Below, one piece after another: positions 1-8,691 of a stretch of DNA of 47,009 nucleotides (position 1 is its first letter; each line of letters begins with the position of its first letter). The translations under genes and the position numbers were made by a program. The notes beneath the pieces were generated by a model that saw only the letters and a program-made list of their open reading frames with translations, did no database searches and was not told the origin of the DNA. The stretch is from Planctomycetota bacterium (GTDB taxonomy: Bacteria > Planctomycetota > SZUA-567). The stretch lies in assembly GCA_020060765.1 (NCBI GenBank), contig JAGUZQ010000027.1:1-47009 (forward strand), in the 5' to 3' direction.

Positions 1-168
1 CGAGTCTGTCTTAGGAAACAAACTCATCGGACGATCTTGCCTGGCCTCTTTAATCATTCGCCGCGCCTCCGGGTGTTCGGCTTGAACCTTGAAAGCGCAT
101 GGGGATTTATTCGTAAGCGTATTATGAAAAGTCATCCGGTCGAACGAGTCAGAAAACATTGCCTTCAT
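1..168 (-). CDS. Hypothetical protein, truncated by the window edge
   Basis: An open frame of 56 codons begins at an ATG at 168 and runs off the left edge without a stop. The product starts MKAMFSDSFDRM and continues with a charged stretch rich in E, R and K, which looks more like a real protein than a shadow frame. It starts just after the pnp terminator and has no convincing ribosome binding site (a GGAG lies about 13 bases upstream, inside the terminator stem). I do not recognise a family. It could also be non-coding; sequence left of the window would decide. Confidence 0.3.
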   Translation of the reverse strand, partial: MKAMFSDSFDRMTFHNTLTNKSPCAFKVQAEHPEARRMIKEARQDRPMSLFPKTDS

Positions 169-172
169 ATGT

Positions 173-205
173 AAAAAAATTCTCCGCAGCCAAGCCGCGG
201 AGAAT
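173..205 (-). terminator. Intrinsic terminator of the rpsO-pnp operon
   Basis: A 9-bp perfect stem (179-187 pairs with 197-205, arm attctccgc) with a 9-base loop is followed on the minus strand by a run of T residues (complement of the A run 173-179). It lies 33 bases beyond the pnp stop codon, so it fits the end of the rpsO-pnp transcript. Confidence 0.85.
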
Positions 206-237
206 TATGTTTACATTATATATGTGCGTCGCAAATC

Positions 238-2451
238 CTAGCGTCGACCAGATGGCCTGCCGCCGCGCCGGTCGTCGCCGCGTCCTCCGCCGCTGCGGCG
301 AGCCGGAGGAGGCGGAGCGGTGTACACTTCGCCGCGTTCCTCCAGGATGACAGCCTTGCGCGAGATGCGCACCTTGCCCATGTCGTCGACGCCGATCACC
401 TTGACCTTCATGATGTCCCCGACCTGGCAGACTTCCTCAACTTCCTTGATGAAGCCGTCGCTCAACTCGGAGACGTGGCACATGCCCTCGGTGCCGGGCA
501 GGATTTCCACGAAAATCCCGAACTCGCGGATGCTGGTCACGCGGCCTTCGTAAGTCTTGTTGATTTCGGCGGTCGCAGTCAGGCTTTCGACCATCGACAC
601 CGCCTTTTGCAGGCTTTCGACGTCGGGAGCGCAAATCGTGATCACGCCCGGACCCGCCGAATCGTCGATGTCGATCTGCGCGCCGCTGCCTTCCTGGATG
701 GAGCGGATGGTCTTGCCGCCCGGGCCGATGATCTTGCCCACCAGTTCGGAATCGATGGTGATCTGGTGCAGACGCGGCGCCTTGCCGCTGATTTCACCGC
801 GCGGCGCGGGAATGCAGGAAGTGATCTTGTTCAGGATATGCAACCGGCCATCCCGGGCCTGCGCCAGCGCCTTGCGCATGGTTTCGGTGGAAATGCCCTT
901 GATCTTGATATCCATCTGCAGGGCGGTGATGCCCTCGTCGGTGCCGCAGACCTTGAAGTCCATGTCGCCGTAGTGATCCTCGTCGCCAAGAATGTCGGTA
1001 ATGACTACCGGCTCCTCGCCCGCGTCCTGGATCAGACCCATGGCGATACCGGCCACCGGCTTGGCGATGGGCACGCCCGCGTCCATCAGCGCCAGCGTAG
1101 CGCCGCAGACCGTGGCCATCGAACTTGAGCCGTTCATCTCCATGATTTCGCTTACCGCGCGCACGGTGTAGGGGAAGTCGGCGCTCTTGGGCATGACCGC
1201 TTCCAAGGCGCGTTGTCCCAGCATTCCGTGCCCGATGTCACGGCGGCCAGGGCCCCGCGGGGCGCGGCTTTCGCCCACCGAGAAGCCAGGCGCCTGGTAA
1301 TGCAGATACCAGCTTTCCTCATATTCCTGGCGCAACCCGTCCACCCGCTGGGTGTCGGTGGTGGTGCCGAGAGTCACGATCACCAGCGCCTGCGTCTCCC
1401 CGCGCGTGAAGAGCGAGGAGCCGTGCGTCTGGGGCAGGATGCCCAGGCGGCAGTCGATCGGACGCACTGTGTAGAGGTCGCGCCCGTCGAGGCGCTTGTT
1501 GGACTTGATCAGATCGCGGATCACTTCGGTCTTGACCTTGCCCAGGCATTCCTTCACCTCGGCGGCAGTCAGCCCGCCTTCATCTTCCGGCCTGGCCAGG
1601 TCGGCCACGACCTCAGCGCAGACCAGGGCGCTGGCGTCACGGCGACCGAACTTGCCGGGGGTGCAAACAGCAACCTTGAGCTTCTCGGCGGCAGCCGCGC
1701 GCACCGCAGGCAGGCACGCGGGCAAAGCCGGTTCCTCGAACGGCTCGACCTCTGTCCGTCCGGATTTTTCGCGCAATTCATTAACCATCTCGACCACGGT
1801 CTTGATGACCTCGTGCCCGAAGTTCAGCGCCTCCAGCATCTTGTCCTCGGAAATCTGCAGCGCTCCGGCCTCGACCATGCAGATGCTGTCGGCGGTTCCG
1901 GCCATCACCAGATTTAGCGACGAAACCTTCATCTCCGCGTGGGTCGGATTGGCGACAAACTTTCCGTCAACCATCCCGACCCGCACCGCGCCGAGAGGCC
2001 CGTCAAACGGCATGGTGCTGAGCGAACACGCCGCGCCCGCGCCGATGATCGAGAGAATGTCGGGCTCGTTCTCGTGATCCGCCGACATTACCAGCGACTG
2101 CACGATCACGTCGTTACGGTAGCCCTTGGGAAAAAGCGGCCTGATTGGCCGGTCGGTGAGGCGCATGGTAAGCGTTTCCTTGGTGGAAGGAGCCTTTTCG
2201 CGCTTGAAAAAACCGCCGGGGAATTTGCCTGCGGCATAGGTTTTTTCGCGATAATCCACCATGAGCGGGAAGAAATCGCTGTCCTCGAATCGTGGAGGCG
2301 AACAAGTGACCGCCGTAAACACCACAGTCTCGCCGTACTGAACCATTACCGCGCCCGCCGCCTGCTTGGCGATCAGGCCGGTGGAGAGGCAGAGCTTGCG
2401 CCCGGCAATTTCCCGCTCCACACGGTATTCCTTAAGTATAAGTTCCTCCAT
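238..2451 (-). CDS. pnp: Polyribonucleotide nucleotidyltransferase (PNPase)
   Basis: PNPase degrades RNA phosphorolytically from the 3' end, releasing nucleoside diphosphates; it acts in the cytoplasm and often in a degradosome. The 737-residue product has the complete family layout: two RNase PH-like domains, the catalytic segment GDEDHYGDMDFKV near residue 485-495, a KH domain with GKIIGPGGKTI near 574, and an S1 domain from about 630 to 698. The C-terminal tail is rich in Pro, Arg and Gly (PPPPARRSGGGRGDDRRG), as in many bacterial PNPases. The ATG at 2451 has GGAG about nine bases upstream. It follows rpsO on the same strand with 204 bases between, the classic gene order, and ends in an intrinsic terminator. 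Nothing is broken or missing. Confidence 0.98.
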   Translation of the reverse strand: MEELILKEYRVEREIAGRKLCLSTGLIAKQAAGAVMVQYGETVVFTAVTCSPPRFEDSDFFPLMVDYREKTYAAGKFPGGFFKREKAPSTKETLTMRLTDRPIRPLFPKGYRNDVIVQSLVMSADHENEPDILSIIGAGAACSLSTMPFDGPLGAVRVGMVDGKFVANPTHAEMKVSSLNLVMAGTADSICMVEAGALQISEDKMLEALNFGHEVIKTVVEMVNELREKSGRTEVEPFEEPALPACLPAVRAAAAEKLKVAVCTPGKFGRRDASALVCAEVVADLARPEDEGGLTAAEVKECLGKVKTEVIRDLIKSNKRLDGRDLYTVRPIDCRLGILPQTHGSSLFTRGETQALVIVTLGTTTDTQRVDGLRQEYEESWYLHYQAPGFSVGESRAPRGPGRRDIGHGMLGQRALEAVMPKSADFPYTVRAVSEIMEMNGSSSMATVCGATLALMDAGVPIAKPVAGIAMGLIQDAGEEPVVITDILGDEDHYGDMDFKVCGTDEGITALQMDIKIKGISTETMRKALAQARDGRLHILNKITSCIPAPRGEISGKAPRLHQITIDSELVGKIIGPGGKTIRSIQEGSGAQIDIDDSAGPGVITICAPDVESLQKAVSMVESLTATAEINKTYEGRVTSIREFGIFVEILPGTEGMCHVSELSDGFIKEVEEVCQVGDIMKVKVIGVDDMGKVRISRKAVILEERGEVYTAPPPPARRSGGGRGDDRRGGRPSGRR

Positions 2452-2532
2452 CGGGACTATCTCCTGTCTTGCTTATTTACGCGCGAATGAAGCAAGCGCC
2501 AATGCGCTACGGCTTGATCCGCGCCGACCGAA

Positions 2533-2617
2533 GGCGGCGAAATGCCGCCCCGTTTTCCCGGAAGTTTTCCGGAAACTGCCTGATAAACGCGCGCGCGGTT
2601 TCCCCGATGGAAACCGC
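2533..2617 (-). promoter_or_regulatory. Hairpin-rich rpsO-pnp spacer, candidate RNase III/autoregulatory leader
   Basis: The 204-base spacer between rpsO and pnp holds at least two good hairpins: ggcggc/gccgcc (2533-2549) and gcggtttcc/ggaaaccgc with a 5-base loop (2595-2617). Between them lies an imperfect stem built on ttccggaa (about 2552-2575). In Escherichia coli the corresponding leader is cut by RNase III and then targeted by PNPase itself; similar autoregulation is an inference here from position and structure only. Confidence 0.45.
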
Positions 2618-2655
2618 CTGCACACGACGCCGCCTCCCGGTGCGGGAATAGGCGG

Positions 2656-2931
2656 CTAGGCCTTGGCGCGAATATTCAGGCGGGAGATAATCGTACGATA
2701 GCGTTCGACGTTTTTTCCGCGCAGATACTTGAGCAGACCGTTGCGCTTGTTGACCATCATCAACAGGCCGCGGCGGGAGTGGTGATCCTTTTTGTGCTCG
2801 CGGAGGTGGTCGGTCATCTCGGTGATCCGTTCGCTCAAGACCGCGATCTGGACTTCCGGACTGCCGGTGTCGCCCTCGTGCTGCGCGTATTCCTTGATAA
2901 GTTCGCTCTTGCGTTCAACAGTCATTACCAT
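2656..2931 (-). CDS. rpsO: 30S ribosomal protein S15
   Basis: S15 binds the central domain of 16S rRNA early in small-subunit assembly. The 91-residue product carries the family signature throughout: [23 protein letters not shown] at the start (residues 6-28), then [15 protein letters not shown] and [13 protein letters not shown], and it is within two residues of the usual 89. Two in-frame ATGs (2931 and 2925) are possible; AAGG lies 11 bases before the first and a weak AGAAG before the second, so the exact start is uncertain by two codons. It is first in the rpsO-pnp pair. Confidence 0.97.
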   Translation of the reverse strand: MVMTVERKSELIKEYAQHEGDTGSPEVQIAVLSERITEMTDHLREHKKDHHSRRGLLMMVNKRNGLLKYLRGKNVERYRTIISRLNIRAKA

Positions 2932-2993
2932 TTCTTCTACTGCCTTTCTCTTCTTTGCCTACTCTCACACTCTCAACTTTATCCTGTCTTCTC

Positions 2994-3842
2994 TCACGTT
3001 TTAGGTTCCAACAGCCGGTCGTGGCCGTCATAGCAACGCTTTATCGTCTGCGCGACGGTGTCCAGCAGCGCCTTGGCGGAAAAGGGCTTGCGCAGATACC
3101 CGTCGATATCCGCCATCATTACGTCCGACCCGTTCATCGCCGAGGTCAGCAGGATCGGAATATCCTGCGTGGCCGCGCTCGCGCGCAAGGCCTTGACCAC
3201 GTCCAGCCCGCTGCCGTCCGACAGCATCAGGTCGATGACCGCCAGGCCGCACCTGATGTCGCCGGTCTTGATCAGTTCCAGCGACTGCGCCACGCTTCCC
3301 ATCCAGCGGCAGCCGTAGCCGGCGTTGGAAAGGATCATCTCCATGATCGCGCCCGCGTCGCCGTCGTTGTCCACCAGCATGACGGTGTGGCCGGAAAAGG
3401 CGCGCATGATGTCCGACTGGCTCATCCGCTCTTCTTTCAGCCGCCGCAACGTCGGTATCTTCTCCTGGTACCAGGCGTCTTCTATCGCCACCTTCGCCTG
3501 ATGGTTATGCGACTTTATTCCCAGCCATGAATCGTAATCCGGGCCGGTCTTGTCAAAATCGAAGCCGTCGTGGCGGTCGACCGCGAAAATAAATTCGCCT
3601 TCGTAATACGCCTCCCATATCGCCAGTTTCATATGGGGGTAATGCTGCGACCCCAGCCGGTACGAAAACGCCGGGAGTTTGGACTCCTCGCGCTCGAAAT
3701 TATCCAGCACCTCGCCAATAGGCATGGCCTCGTCGAACCTGACGCCATGGGCGGCGCGCAACACCTCGTCCTCGTACGCGTGTTCAAGGTAGATTTCAAT
3801 AGCCTTGTTCACCAACGATGCGGTAATCTTTTCCAGTCTCAC
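2994..3842 (-). CDS. Response regulator with an unassigned N-terminal domain
   Basis: A 282-residue protein with a C-terminal receiver domain (about 152-270). The acidic pocket D158/D160, the phosphoacceptor D204 (VIDLMLSDG), T233/S234 and K252 (RKPF) are all present, so it should accept phosphate from a histidine kinase. There is no DNA-binding output domain after the receiver. Instead, residues 1-145 form an upstream domain rich in aromatic and acidic residues (KLAIWEAYYEGEF, DYDSWLGIKSHNHQAKVAIEDAWYQ) that I cannot assign. This order, unknown domain first and receiver last, is unusual. The start is a GTG at 3842 with a poor ribosome binding site. No kinase gene lies nearby. It follows the same direction as rpsO but is separated by 62 bases. 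Confidence 0.85.
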   Translation of the reverse strand: MRLEKITASLVNKAIEIYLEHAYEDEVLRAAHGVRFDEAMPIGEVLDNFEREESKLPAFSYRLGSQHYPHMKLAIWEAYYEGEFIFAVDRHDGFDFDKTGPDYDSWLGIKSHNHQAKVAIEDAWYQEKIPTLRRLKEERMSQSDIMRAFSGHTVMLVDNDGDAGAIMEMILSNAGYGCRWMGSVAQSLELIKTGDIRCGLAVIDLMLSDGSGLDVVKALRASAATQDIPILLTSAMNGSDVMMADIDGYLRKPFSAKALLDTVAQTIKRCYDGHDRLLEPKT

Positions 3843-4221
3843 GCGAACTCGTTTCTTCTCTGCGCCTCAGGTAAAAAGCGCCGTCCATAATAAGTATTGC
3901 ATTGTAAGCCACAAACCCTGTTTCGTCAAGCAAAATGATTGAACGATGTTGGCTTTCCATAGTTTTCACCAGCAAAAACGACCGCCTGCCGGATTTACCG
4001 GCAGGCGGTGGCTGCGCCACTCACATATTACGCTATCGCGCTTGCGGCAGCGCAAAAACCTTCCGCGCTCCCGATACTCGTCGCTACACCTAACCCAACC
4101 AGGCAGATGCGTGGGAGCGACCGGGAGGCGATGCTGACACCGACGCGGTTTAGGCGGTGTTTAGCATCGTCGGACGGGCGCGACTACGCAGATGCCGGTC
4201 GAATAAGTAAAAACCAAAATC
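3843..4221. other. Gene-free stretch
   Basis: About 380 bases without a convincing gene. It holds one strong hairpin terminator (3974-4009). The remainder, 4010-4221, has no clear coding pattern or repeat that I can identify. Confidence 0.6.
3974..4009 (-). terminator. Intrinsic terminator downstream of the GH172 gene
   Basis: A 12-bp perfect stem (3981-3992 with 3998-4009, arm accgcctgccgg) closes a 5-base loop and is followed on the minus strand by CGTTTTT (complement of 3974-3980). It is the first terminator met by transcripts from the GH172 gene that ends at 4222. Confidence 0.7.
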
Positions 4222-5313
4222 TTACTTGATTTCCAGATAATCCTTGTCCGGCAATGGCGGGAACAAAGCTGTCGGCAAGGCCTGGTACCAATACGCCACC
4301 GAAGCGATATCGTCCTGTAGCGGCAGATAACGACTACCTCCTTCCCCATCCGGCGTGCGCCAACCCAAAGCCTGAATCGTGACCTTCAAGTCTTGCCCGA
4401 ACCGGATCGGGTCGGTGATGTGCCAGCGGTACAACCCAAACCGCTGCTGTGAATTATAGACCCCGTCGGGGCGGATCACCTGCGGCATTCCCGCATAAGG
4501 TGTAGTGAATTCCTGGTATTGCTTCGTCTCCTTGTTCTCGAAATTATAGGAGCCGCAGAAATAGTCCTCCGTGCCGGTGCCGCAGATGGTGGGCCACTCG
4601 TCGCCGTCGAGATAAAACTTGATTTCACCCTCGCCCCACCAGCCGCAGTTATTCACGCCCCACGCCAGGTACGTCCCCACGTAATGCCCCTGCCCTTTCA
4701 CTCCGTCGAGAATCGTGTATACATCTTTATACGGCAGCGGATTTACGCGGCGGAACCGGGCGTGGAAATACGCCGCGTCTTCCGGCACCTCGGTCAGCGC
4801 GTAATTTACCTGGTAATACAGGGTCATATCGCTTTCGGCGAGATTGGTCAGCGTGATACGACAGCTTTTCCGGAACGGCATTTCCCAATAACAATTGAAC
4901 GCGCTGCCCGGATTCACGCACACTGGAAGCGAAGACACCTGCGCAAACTTACCCCAGCCGCAGGCAAAAAAATCCCCCACCGGGCACTCCACCGACGGCT
5001 GTTCCTGCCCATCCCAGTAGATGCGCAGAATTGAAAACCGCCAGTTGCCCGTCGGCGTCATCCAGATCTGCTGAATCGCGCCCGGCTCCTTGATGTTCGC
5101 CATCTCGAAAACCTCGCCGCTCTTGATTCGTACCGACGGGGATACCTTCCAGCCCTGTCCCAACTCGCGCGCACAGTTCTTGCCGGTGCCTTCGGTGGCC
5201 ATGCCTCCCCTGCCCTTTTCGCCGGTGAAATTCTCCGCGCTGATCGACCTGCTCCGCGCCGCCGACAACAGCGACAGGTTGCCCATGTTCATGCCCAAAC
5301 CGTTGAATGACAT
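4222..5313 (-). CDS. DUF2961 / glycoside hydrolase family 172 protein
   Basis: The 363-residue product belongs to DUF2961, now GH172, whose characterised members are exo-acting fructofuranosidases/arabinofuranosidases with double jelly-roll folds. The diagnostic block is seen at residues 227-250: GEGEIKFYLDGDEWP followed by GTGTEDYF, and the QQIWMTP segment near 81 is also typical. No signal peptide is visible, so it probably acts in the cytoplasm on imported oligosaccharides. ATG at 5313 is preceded by AAGGAG with a six-base gap. The gene is divergent from an AraC-type regulator 101 bases away, which is its likely controller. The exact substrate cannot be read from sequence. Confidence 0.9.
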   Translation of the reverse strand: MSFNGLGMNMGNLSLLSAARSRSISAENFTGEKGRGGMATEGTGKNCARELGQGWKVSPSVRIKSGEVFEMANIKEPGAIQQIWMTPTGNWRFSILRIYWDGQEQPSVECPVGDFFACGWGKFAQVSSLPVCVNPGSAFNCYWEMPFRKSCRITLTNLAESDMTLYYQVNYALTEVPEDAAYFHARFRRVNPLPYKDVYTILDGVKGQGHYVGTYLAWGVNNCGWWGEGEIKFYLDGDEWPTICGTGTEDYFCGSYNFENKETKQYQEFTTPYAGMPQVIRPDGVYNSQQRFGLYRWHITDPIRFGQDLKVTIQALGWRTPDGEGGSRYLPLQDDIASVAYWYQALPTALFPPLPDKDYLEIK

Positions 5314-5380
5314 TTGTTTCTCCTTGAAAAGAGGGACAAAATCATCCTACCCCCTTGCGCTCGCGTCCGCCATGGCTAAA

Positions 5381-5408
5381 CTTACGGAAGATTTGTCATA
5401 TCTTACGG
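5381..5408. promoter_or_regulatory. Direct-repeat operator candidate for the AraC regulator
   Basis: The heptamer cttacgg occurs at 5381-5387 and again at 5402-5408, exactly 21 bp apart (two helical turns), in the short gap between the GH172 gene and the araC-type gene. AraC-family proteins bind direct repeats spaced by about two turns, so these are plausible half-sites. The second copy touches the ribosome binding site of the regulator, which would suit autorepression. Confidence 0.45.
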
Positions 5409-5414
5409 TGAGCT

Positions 5415-6233
5415 ATGAAAACCATAAAAGTATTTTGGGAACGTATAAAACCGGAACCGACCGATTTGTCCCTCCATGGCCTGGGAATTCAGGAATGGAT
5501 GAAGCCCGGCATCGTCAACCGCCCCGGCGGCACCGGCGACTATTTGTTTATGTTTTTTTACGACGAAACGGAAATCCGGCATCCCGACGGAAGCGTCGTT
5601 TCACATCCTCCCGGCGCGGCTGTCTGCTGGACTCCCGACTCCGGGCATTATTACGGCAACCCCGCCAAACGTTGGCGCCACACCTGGCTGCACTGCGACG
5701 GCGCGCTTGTCAGGCGGCAACTGACGCGGGAAAAAATCCCGTGCAATCTTCCGTTTATTTCCGCGCCCGCGCCGGTCTGGGAAAAATATTTTTCCGACCT
5801 CCACACCGAAGCCACCCGCTACCAGACGCCAGACCCCGTTATTCTGAAAAACGCCTTGCAGAGTTTCCTGCGGGAAATTTCCCGTGGCCTGACGCCGCCA
5901 CCGGAAAACCGGACGCGCGCCGCTTTCGACCGGCTGCGGCAATTTCTCGAAACCAATTTCGAGCAGAAAATCACTCTCGCGCAGATGGCGGAAATGACGC
6001 ACCTCTCCCCCTCGCATTTCAGCACCGAGTTCAGACGCCTGTTCGGGGTGCCGCCGGTGGATTACCTGATCCGCCTGCGCCTGCGCCAGGCTGCCTATCT
6101 CCTGCCTGACCACAACCTGTCGGTCGGCGAAATCGCCTCCCGCGTCGGTTATGAAGACATTTACCAGTTTTCAAAAATATTCAAAAAGCATTTCGGCCAC
6201 GCGCCCTCGGCGCTGCGCAAAACCAACGGGTAG
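5415..6233 (+). CDS. AraC-family transcriptional regulator
   Basis: A 272-residue regulator with a cupin-like N-terminal sensor (about 20-110, including an HPPGAAVCWTPDSGH segment) and a C-terminal double helix-turn-helix DNA-binding domain (about 170-270). The latter shows the family pattern: ITLAQMAEMTHLSPSHFSTEF in the first helix pair and VGEIASRVGYEDIYQFSKIF in the second. It is divergently transcribed from the GH172 gene, and a sugar isomerase gene follows 149 bases downstream on the same strand, so it probably controls sugar use by these neighbours. GGTGAG lies just before the ATG at 5415. The ligand is unknown. Confidence 0.93.
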   Translation: MKTIKVFWERIKPEPTDLSLHGLGIQEWMKPGIVNRPGGTGDYLFMFFYDETEIRHPDGSVVSHPPGAAVCWTPDSGHYYGNPAKRWRHTWLHCDGALVRRQLTREKIPCNLPFISAPAPVWEKYFSDLHTEATRYQTPDPVILKNALQSFLREISRGLTPPPENRTRAAFDRLRQFLETNFEQKITLAQMAEMTHLSPSHFSTEFRRLFGVPPVDYLIRLRLRQAAYLLPDHNLSVGEIASRVGYEDIYQFSKIFKKHFGHAPSALRKTNG

Positions 6234-6382
6234 CTCCTGAGTTGACGCCAGATTGCAATGAGACAGTTTGCCGTTTTTCAGTGGCGCACACAAAACCTGA
6301 GCCTATAATATTCCATACATGACTTTCTCATAGAACCATGCTTTTTCTCAGGATCGATCTAAATTTCAAAGGGAATCGGATT

Positions 6383-7201
6383 ATGGCGCGACTTGCAATG
6401 ACCACTGATTATGCAGGGCCAGCTACCGGAGACGCTACCCAGTATCTGGAAGGGGCGGCGTCAGCAGGATTCAGTCATGTTCACTGGTGTCACGAATGGT
6501 GTACCGACGTACTCTACTCTTACCCGGAGGTTGACGGCATTAAGGGGAAGCTACAGAGCTTAGGGCTTAAATTATTGGATTTGCACGCGACGATGGGAAC
6601 AGAAAACTGTTATTATGCCAGTGAAGATGCGGCGATCCGGCAAGCAGGGGTCGAGTTGGTTTTCAACCGGATTGAAATGACCGCAGCCTTGGGCGGCGAT
6701 GCAATTATATTGCATCCGCCCCGCAAGTGCGAGTCAACACAAAAGGGCTGGTGGCTGGCTATTTGGCAGGCATTTGATGCAATTATTCCGGTCGCCGAAA
6801 AATACAACATCCGCATTGCCTTGGAAAATATGGCGACCACTGAAAGCTGGCTCATCATCCAGCGTATATTCGATCACTATAAAAGTGCAACCTTGGGTTT
6901 TTGCTATGATAGCGGGCATGGCAATTTGATCCCGGACGGACTGAACCGCCTGGAACAGGTGGCGGATAAATTGTGCGCACTGCATCTGCATGACAATGAT
7001 GGCACCGGTGATCAACATTTGCCCCCATTTCGCGGGTCGGTAGATTGGACACGGCTGACGCAAATTCTGGCGAAAATTTCCTATGCAAAGCCGCTTACCC
7101 TGGAAACATCCAAACGCAATGTATCCGACTTGACCGAGAAAGAATATTTATCGGAATGCGTAAACGCCGGGCAGAAATTGGCTGAAATGTTGGCGGTGTA
7201 A
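6383..7201 (+). CDS. Sugar phosphate isomerase/epimerase family TIM-barrel protein
   Basis: A 272-residue protein of the xylose isomerase-like (AP endonuclease 2) TIM-barrel superfamily. Such enzymes isomerise or epimerise sugars and their phosphates using a divalent metal. Features seen are a start close to a beta-strand (MARLAMTTDYAG), HPP after a strand (near residue 112), IALENMA with the likely metal-binding Glu (near 150), FCYDSGHGN (near 175) and LHLHDNDGTGDQH (near 200), all typical of the family. I chose ATG 6383 because the upstream 15 codons look non-coding and a GGGA lies before it. It follows the AraC regulator. Confidence 0.88.
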   Translation: MARLAMTTDYAGPATGDATQYLEGAASAGFSHVHWCHEWCTDVLYSYPEVDGIKGKLQSLGLKLLDLHATMGTENCYYASEDAAIRQAGVELVFNRIEMTAALGGDAIILHPPRKCESTQKGWWLAIWQAFDAIIPVAEKYNIRIALENMATTESWLIIQRIFDHYKSATLGFCYDSGHGNLIPDGLNRLEQVADKLCALHLHDNDGTGDQHLPPFRGSVDWTRLTQILAKISYAKPLTLETSKRNVSDLTEKEYLSECVNAGQKLAEMLAV

Positions 7202-7552
7202 AATAAACGGTGTGCCGGACTAAATACAGCGCCCCAGAAGAACGGGGAAGAATATAACACCTTGCGTTTGCCCCCTTATTTGCGGGGCGTTGTGCTAAAA
7301 AAACACGATGCCTAAAACCAGTCAATCTTTCCTGCATTGTCAGCTTTTCCTTACATACAGCTAAAGCATTTAAAGTTAATCACTTAAGAGATAAAAGCTG
7401 TTATCTGTCAACTTTTTCTGTATAAATGACACTTTGCCGTCATTTCGCACTCACCCCCTAAACTATTGCAATGAAAGTAGTTGCATAAAATAATGCAACT
7501 GGCACACCATTTTCATAAGAATATTATTCTGAGTCGGACCCGGAAAGCAGCC
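7202..7552. other. Gene-free stretch with a palindrome
   Basis: About 350 bases between the isomerase and a response regulator with no convincing gene. The right part is AT-rich and includes a perfect inverted repeat at 7479-7500; the left part (7202-7340) shows nothing I can identify. Confidence 0.6.
7479..7500. promoter_or_regulatory. Palindromic operator candidate upstream of a response regulator
   Basis: Perfect 8-bp inverted repeat agttgcat / atgcaact with a 6-base AT spacer, 52 bases before the start of the receiver gene at 7553. An attgcaat motif lies immediately to the left (7464-7471 region). The size and symmetry suit a dimeric regulator; identity unknown. Confidence 0.4.
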
Positions 7553-7915
7553 ATGAATATACTTGTTGCCGATGACGAAAAAGGTATCAGAAACAGCCTC
7601 TCCGCAACCTTGCGGCGGGAAGGTCACGATATAACCCTGGCCAAAAACGGCAGGGAAGTGATGAAGATGCTGGAGTCTGCCAGACTTTCCGGGAAAGTGA
7701 TCGACCTGCTGATCCTGGATTTACAGATGCCGGAAATGACGGGTGAGGAGGTTCTTTGCAAAATAAAGGAGATGGAAAACGCGCCGCCGGTAATACTGAT
7801 GTCAGGCCACGGCGGCAACATGACCGCGAAGTATCGTCAGAATCACGGAGTTGTTCTCGACAAGCCGTTCGAGCAGGAAGAACTGCTGGCTGCGGTTGAG
7901 ATATCCTTTAATTGA
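7553..7915 (+). CDS. Single-domain response regulator (CheY-like)
   Basis: A 120-residue stand-alone receiver domain. Phosphorylation pocket D7/D8, phosphoacceptor D56 (LILDLQMPEMTG), S84 (MSGHGG) and K104 (DKPF) are all present, so it should work as a phospho-switch. No output domain is present, so it must act by protein contact or in a phosphorelay. I chose ATG 7553 because the frame upstream is not receiver-like and GGAAAG lies just before. No histidine kinase is encoded nearby. Confidence 0.92.
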   Translation: MNILVADDEKGIRNSLSATLRREGHDITLAKNGREVMKMLESARLSGKVIDLLILDLQMPEMTGEEVLCKIKEMENAPPVILMSGHGGNMTAKYRQNHGVVLDKPFEQEELLAAVEISFN

Positions 7916-8212
7916 TTTTGTCGCAAAGCTTCTGTCTTCACCTTGCGAAACAGCTAGTCTATCTCTATCGCGAAACAGCGTGCATTGCATTTTTCAAGGC
8001 AACTTTGCTTTTTCTTCTTTGCGAAACCCCGGCTTTGCGACACTTTTTTGCCCCCCCTACTGCGCGGAATGGCTGAGACGAAATACTTGTCCTACCATTC
8101 CCGCTTTTTTCGCGTGCGCACGGGCATATTTCGCAAGCGAGGAGTACACACAGGATTTTCGCGCTCCCTTCGTTCGCGGGTTTGGGATCGTCGGAAATAA
8201 TGGGAGAAGGTG

Positions 8213-8605
8213 ATGTCGGAAAAAAGATTCCTGGTGGTGGACGACAGTCCGACCGTGCGTAAACTTGTGCGAAAACTGGCCAAATTATGCGACGCCGAGA
8301 CATGCGAGGCGAGTAACGGGCTGGAGGCGATTACCCTCTTGGAAGATAATCCGAACGTGTTTTCCCTGATCCTGCTTGACATCAACATGCCGGAATTGGA
8401 CGGGCTGGAGACGCTCGACCTCATCAAGCAGAACGCGGAGACGGAAGATATTCCCGTGCTGATCGTCACCCAGGAAAGCGAAAGCGAAAAAATAGTACAG
8501 GCCATTTCCGCCGGCGCCGCTGGTTATATCGCCAAGCCTTTCGGGTCGGACGCATTCCTGCGGAAAGTCAACAGCCTGCTCGCACTTTCCACCTGCCAGA
8601 GCTGA
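8213..8605 (+). CDS. Single-domain response regulator (CheY-like)
   Basis: A 130-residue stand-alone receiver. D10/D11 (VVDDSPTVRK), phosphoacceptor D56 (LLDINMPELDG), T86 (VTQES) and K108 (AKPF) form the complete active site. The DDSPTVRK start resembles CheY-like regulators of chemotaxis or pilus systems. GGAG six bases before ATG 8213 supports this start; a GTG one codon earlier is possible. It is transcribed in the same direction as the receiver gene at 7553, but about 300 bases without a gene separate them, so co-transcription is uncertain. Confidence 0.92.
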   Translation: MSEKRFLVVDDSPTVRKLVRKLAKLCDAETCEASNGLEAITLLEDNPNVFSLILLDINMPELDGLETLDLIKQNAETEDIPVLIVTQESESEKIVQAISAGAAGYIAKPFGSDAFLRKVNSLLALSTCQS

Positions 8606-8691
8606 AACGCCAATTATTAATCATTGCCAAAATCTGCGCCGCAGTTACAATTGCCGCAGGTTTTTTTTATTTTTCTACAGGAATAAATGGC

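Noticed and set aside
475..2490. Several long open frames opposite and within pnp
   Set aside because: They are mirror frames of a GC-rich conserved gene; no start signals or family features.
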